The position numbers were made by a program, and so were the translations under genes. The notes under the pieces are model-generated. The model worked only from the letters and a program-made list of their open reading frames with translations. It was not told the origin of the DNA and did no database searches. From DATFAS01 sp035254305 (GTDB lineage: Bacteria > Bacillota > Bacilli > Aneurinibacillales > RAOX-1): a stretch of DNA of 52,675 nucleotides. Shown piece after piece: positions 49,389 to 52,675 of this stretch. Each line of letters opens with the position of its first letter. Position 1 is the first letter of the stretch. The stretch is from assembly GCA_035254305.1 (NCBI GenBank), contig DATFAS010000032.1, positions 1 through 52,675 on the forward strand, in the 5' to 3' direction.

Positions 49389-50117
49389 GTGACATATCGA
49401 ATCTTAATTGTAGATGATGAAGAGCCTGCAAGAGAAGAGCTGGCGTATATGCTATCTAAGCAAAAGGAGGTAGATATCGTTATACAAGCTGCCACGGGAA
49501 TGGAGGCTCTACGTAGGGTAAAAGAGCATAGCCCTGATTTAGTCTTTTTAGATATAGATTTACCTGATTTAAAAGGACTGCAGGTTGCACAGATTCTCGC
49601 TGAGTTGGATTCTACATCTAAGATCGTGTTTGTAACGGCTTATGATCAATATGCAGTGGAGGCATTTAAACTACGTGCTTTTCATTATATTCTCAAACCC
49701 TATGATGATGATGATCTTAATCTCGTATTTTCACAGCTTGATAAAGAGCCCAAGCCTGTACCCTCTACATTTGGCTGTTCTTCTAAGCTTGCGGTCGAAA
49801 TGGATGGAGCCATTAAATATTTAGTACCGAAAGATATTATTTTTATCAGTAAGAATAAAGAGGACAAGAGTGTTTCTATTTTTACGACTAGTGGAATGTA
49901 TGAAGCAAACTATACTCTTCAAGAGCTAGAAAAGAAATTAACCATCCATTCTTTTTTTCGAGTTCATAAGAGCTTTCTTGTAAATCTAGACTTCGTCCTA
50001 GAACTACAGCCATTCTACCACAGCACCTATAACCTTCATCTAAACGATCCTACTAGAACGATTGTTCCTGTAAGTCGTAACTATGTAAAGGAGCTTCGTA
50101 AAAGACTAGAATTATAA
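49389..50117 (+). CDS. LytTR-family response regulator
   Basis: A 242-residue regulator. The receiver domain (1-118) has VDDEEP at 8-13, the phospho-acceptor Asp in LVFLDIDLPD near residue 55, and KPYDDDD near 106. The C-terminal LytTR DNA-binding domain (about 140-242) contains LKLTIHSFFRVHKSFLVNL-like residues and PVSRNYVKEL. GTG 49389 follows GGTGAGGTG. Cognate to the LytS-type kinase; LytTR regulators of this sort activate neighbouring transporter genes, here probably cstA. Confidence 0.94.
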   Translation: MTYRILIVDDEEPAREELAYMLSKQKEVDIVIQAATGMEALRRVKEHSPDLVFLDIDLPDLKGLQVAQILAELDSTSKIVFVTAYDQYAVEAFKLRAFHYILKPYDDDDLNLVFSQLDKEPKPVPSTFGCSSKLAVEMDGAIKYLVPKDIIFISKNKEDKSVSIFTTSGMYEANYTLQELEKKLTIHSFFRVHKSFLVNLDFVLELQPFYHSTYNLHLNDPTRTIVPVSRNYVKELRKRLEL

Positions 50118-50169
50118 CACGTCACAGTCAATCTTCAACATCTTATGCTGTATCAGATACACATTAAGC

Positions 50170-50205
50170 TAAAAGCGCTTTCATTCCCCGGATCATTCGT
50201 ATAAT
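50170..50205 (+). promoter_or_regulatory. cre-like site and -10 element upstream of cstA
   Basis: TAAAAGCGCTTTCA (50170-50183) differs at one base from the ideal CcpA site TGAAAGCGCTTTCA. It overlaps the -35 region of a promoter with a perfect TATAAT (50200-50205) but no good -35, as expected for an activator-dependent promoter under catabolite repression. Confidence 0.65.
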
Positions 50206-50243
50206 TTAAATAGTTTGAAATATAGAAAAGGGGGACTTAGGAA

Positions 50244-52319
50244 ATGAGGAATTTGCAGTCTATTCTGATCTGGGGAGTAGTGTCTGCATTAGGTGCTGTT
50301 GGATTCGGTGTACTCGCGTTAAATCGTGGGGAATCGATTAATGCGATTTGGTTAGTAGTCGCCGCCATCTGTGTTTATGCTGTTGCCTATCGTTTTTATA
50401 GTAAATTTTTGGCGCAGAAGGTGTTTGGATTAGATGATAATCGTAAAACTCCAGCCGAAATTCATAATGATGGGAAGGATTTTGTTCCTACAAACAAATG
50501 GGTATTATTCGGCCATCACTTCGCTGCAATTGCAGGAGCCGGACCTTTGGTGGGGCCAATTCTTGCAGCACAAATGGGATATTTACCAAGTACTTTATGG
50601 ATTGTAATAGGTGTCGTTTTAGGCGGGGCTGTTCAGGATTTTGTTATTCTATTTGCTTCAACTCGTCGAAATGGTAAATCTCTAGGAGAGATGGTTAAAG
50701 AAGAGATTGGGCCTATAGCAGGTTTGATCGCTATGATTGGTATTCTTGGAATTATGATTATCTTATTGGCTGTTCTTGCATTAGTTGTTGTAAAAGCACT
50801 TGTTGGAAGCCCATGGGGAATGTTTACCATTGCAGCAACGATTCCTATCGCTGTTTTTATGGGAATTTATATGCGGTTTATCCGTCCAGGTCGAGTAGCT
50901 GAAGCTTCGATCATTGGGTTTATTCTATTAATGATCGCTTTAATGAGTGGGCAATCTGTAGCAGAAAATCCTACACTTGCAGCTATGTTTACCTTTAAGG
51001 GTGAAACCATTTCCATTATGATGATTATTTATGGTTTTATTGCTTCTGCCCTACCTGTTTGGCTATTACTTGCTCCTCGTGATTATCTTAGTACATTTTT
51101 GAAGGTAGGAACGATCATTGGTTTGGCATTCGGTATTTTGATTGTTGCACCACACTTAGAAATGCCAGCAATGACTAAATTCGTAGATGGAACTGGCCCA
51201 GTTTTCACGGGTAATCTATTTCCATTCCTATTTATTACAATAGCTTGTGGATCCGTTTCTGGATTTCATGCACTGATTTCATCTGGTACAACACCGAAAA
51301 TGCTTGAGTGTGAATCACATGCCCGTCCTATAGGGTATGGGGCTATGCTTACAGAATCATTTGTGGCTATTATGGCCTTGATTGCTGCTTGTGTTATTAC
51401 GCCTGGTTCTTATTTTGCCATTAACGCCCCTGCTGCAGTCATTGGAGCTGACGCTGTTAAAGCGGCACAAACGATTACTTCTTGGGGTTTTGCTATTTCT
51501 GCGCAGGATATAACGAATCTTGCAAAGGATGTTGGGGAATCTAGCATTTTATCCCGTACAGGGGGTGCTCCGACATTAGCTATAGGGATGGCACATATCC
51601 TCTCTAATGTTCTCGGTGGAAAAGCGCTTATGGCCTTTTGGTATCATTTTGCTATTTTATTTGAAGCATTATTTATCCTTACTACCATCGATGCAGGGAC
51701 ACGTGTTGGGCGTTTTATGATTCAGGATATTATTGGTACTTTCTATAAGCCTTTTGCTAATACTGAGTCACTGCCTGCAAACTTAGTAGCTACGACGATC
51801 TGTGTGGTTGCTTGGGGATATTTCCTCTATCAAGGGGTTGTTGATCCTTTAGGTGGAATTAATACACTATGGCCATTGTTTGGAATCGCGAACCAAATGC
51901 TTGCAGCTATTGCTTTATTGCTCGGTACAACGATTTTATTCAAAATGGGCAAAAAGGCATATGCGTGGACTACATTATTGCCTACAGCTTGGTTATTGAT
52001 TGTCACAATGATGGCTGGTTATCAAAAATTATTCCATTCCAACCCTGCTATTGGATTCTTGTCCCATGCGTCTAAATATAGTGCAGCTGTAGGTAAGGGA
52101 ACTCCACTAGCACCTGCCAAAAATATGGATCAAATGACTCAAATTATTACGAATGACTATGTTGATGCTACGTTGTGCGGGATCTTTATGGTTGTGGTCA
52201 TCTGTGTATTCATTGCTTCCTTGCGGATATGGATTAAAGTGATGAACAATGAAAAAATGTCAGTGAATGAAACTCCATATGTACCAAGAGATAATAATGA
52301 GGTTAAACATTATGCGTAA
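50244..52319 (+). CDS. cstA: Carbon starvation protein A family transporter
   Basis: A 691-residue polytopic membrane protein with about 16-18 hydrophobic helices. The N-terminal CstA signature (TNKWVLFGHHFAAIAGAGPLVGPILAAQ, about residues 83-110) and SGFHALISSGTTPKML near 341 are diagnostic. Members (CstA, BtsT) take up pyruvate, and some peptides, during carbon limitation. The upstream LytS/LytTR pair and cre-like site suggest induction by the substrate and CcpA repression. AGGGGGACTTAGGAA precedes the ATG. Its end overlaps a YbdD-type gene by 8 nt. Confidence 0.95.
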   Translation: MRNLQSILIWGVVSALGAVGFGVLALNRGESINAIWLVVAAICVYAVAYRFYSKFLAQKVFGLDDNRKTPAEIHNDGKDFVPTNKWVLFGHHFAAIAGAGPLVGPILAAQMGYLPSTLWIVIGVVLGGAVQDFVILFASTRRNGKSLGEMVKEEIGPIAGLIAMIGILGIMIILLAVLALVVVKALVGSPWGMFTIAATIPIAVFMGIYMRFIRPGRVAEASIIGFILLMIALMSGQSVAENPTLAAMFTFKGETISIMMIIYGFIASALPVWLLLAPRDYLSTFLKVGTIIGLAFGILIVAPHLEMPAMTKFVDGTGPVFTGNLFPFLFITIACGSVSGFHALISSGTTPKMLECESHARPIGYGAMLTESFVAIMALIAACVITPGSYFAINAPAAVIGADAVKAAQTITSWGFAISAQDITNLAKDVGESSILSRTGGAPTLAIGMAHILSNVLGGKALMAFWYHFAILFEALFILTTIDAGTRVGRFMIQDIIGTFYKPFANTESLPANLVATTICVVAWGYFLYQGVVDPLGGINTLWPLFGIANQMLAAIALLLGTTILFKMGKKAYAWTTLLPTAWLLIVTMMAGYQKLFHSNPAIGFLSHASKYSAAVGKGTPLAPAKNMDQMTQIITNDYVDATLCGIFMVVVICVFIASLRIWIKVMNNEKMSVNETPYVPRDNNEVKHYA

Positions 52320-52515
52320 ATGGATTTCAGGGCTACTTCAGTATAGGAAACAATTCCTTGACCTATTAGTAGGGGTCCCTAATTACGAGCGATATGTAGA
52401 ACATATGAAGATACATCATCCTGGTGAGCAGATTAAGACGAGGAAGGTATTTTTCTGTGAAGCACAGGAAGCTAGATATAATGCAAAGGGCGGGAAGATT
52501 TCCCGGTGTTGCTAA
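52312..52515 (+). CDS. YbdD/YjiX family small protein, CstA partner
   Basis: A 67-residue protein. The pattern LVGVPNYERYVEHMKIHHPGE near residue 20 and the terminal YNAKGG-x3-RCC are typical of the YbdD/YjiX family, which is encoded beside cstA or btsT in many bacteria and is needed for full transport. The frame is open upstream, but ATG 52312 (MRKWISGLLQY), with GAGGTTA before it, fits the family length. The 8-nt overlap with cstA indicates translational coupling. Confidence 0.9.
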   Translation: MRKWISGLLQYRKQFLDLLVGVPNYERYVEHMKIHHPGEQIKTRKVFFCEAQEARYNAKGGKISRCC

Positions 52516-52584
52516 TAAGAATAACATTGAAAGAGGCCGACCCGAAGGGAAGGCCTTCTTTCGATGGATTCGACAACTTCTTCG

Positions 52585-52612
52585 AAAGGGCTTCAAAAGA
52601 AGCTTTTCTTAA
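52585..52612 (+). terminator. Terminator after the cstA unit
   Basis: AAGGGCTTC pairs with GAAGCTTTT around AAAA (stem 52586-52607), followed by a T-rich run. A larger hairpin just upstream (GAAAGAGGCC 52529-52538 with GGCC-T-TCTTTC 52552-52562) could act with it. Confidence 0.65.
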
Positions 52613-52675
52613 TATAAGTTTTGTTTTAAGTAGAGGGATGGTATGATATAGAAGGTAAGAAACTTCTTGCCTCCA

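Noticed and set aside
52613..52675. Promoter for a gene beyond the right edge (TATGAT at 52642-52647).
   Set aside because: The -35 at 15 nt is TTGTTT and at 17 nt is TTTTGT; without the downstream gene it cannot be judged.
1..52675. Mobile elements, prophage, CRISPR arrays, tRNA or rRNA genes.
   Set aside because: No transposase or integrase frames, no regularly spaced repeats and no tRNA-like cloverleaf or rRNA stretches were seen; the accessory block at 28.9-36.5 kb contains only chromosomal-type genes.

Overview
The window is a low-GC Gram-positive (Bacillota, order Bacillales) chromosome segment. The gene order from comEB/comEC through holA, rpsT, gpr, yqxA, lepA, hemW, hrcA-grpE-dnaK-dnaJ, prmA, rsmE and mtaB, then rpsU, yqeY, nfeD-floA, yqfC-yqfD, phoH, pgpH, ybeY, dgkA, cdd, era, yqzL and recO, follows the Bacillus subtilis comE-to-recO backbone. 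The spore protease and the sporulation genes yqfC/yqfD point to an endospore former. ComEC, ComEB and two chemoreceptors suggest competence and motility. Genus cannot be set from the sequence; a Brevibacillus/Aneurinibacillus/Paenibacillus-like lineage is a guess.

Layout. 1-4.7 kb: the end of an O-acetylhomoserine sulfhydrylase gene and two methyl-accepting chemotaxis proteins. 4.8-6.7 kb: asnB on the minus strand. 6.8-12.8 kb: a rearranged competence locus (comEB, a YggT protein, a manganese-riboswitch-controlled TerC exporter, comEC) followed by an ECF sigma / anti-sigma pair. 13-19.3 kb: holA, rpsT (minus), gpr, yqxA, lepA, hemW. 19.3-28.8 kb: the CIRCE-controlled heat-shock operon continuing into prmA, rsmE and mtaB. 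28.9-36.5 kb: an accessory insertion relative to B. subtilis (Nudix-deoC, Na/Pi transporter, an RlmI-like methyltransferase with an extra block, a PAP2-like protein, a 46-residue ORF, a LysM protein, ddl and convergent murF). 36.6-47.7 kb: rpsU to recO, with candidate sigma-W-type and sigma-E-type promoters. 47.8-52.5 kb: a LytS/LytR-type two-component system next to CstA and its small YbdD-type partner, probably a pyruvate or peptide uptake module under carbon control.

The main discovery is at 20442-21989. A bacterial gene for an archaeal-type (group II-like, 'group III') chaperonin sits between hrcA and grpE, downstream of a perfect CIRCE operator. It keeps the ATPase motifs and the apical protrusion that acts as a built-in lid, so it should work without GroES. 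Group III chaperonins are known from the dnaK operons of some Firmicutes such as Carboxydothermus; I cannot tell whether this occurrence is described.

I see no tRNA or rRNA genes, CRISPR arrays, insertion sequences or prophage genes. Coordinates of starts were chosen from Shine-Dalgarno spacing and family N-termini; several differ from the longest open frame.
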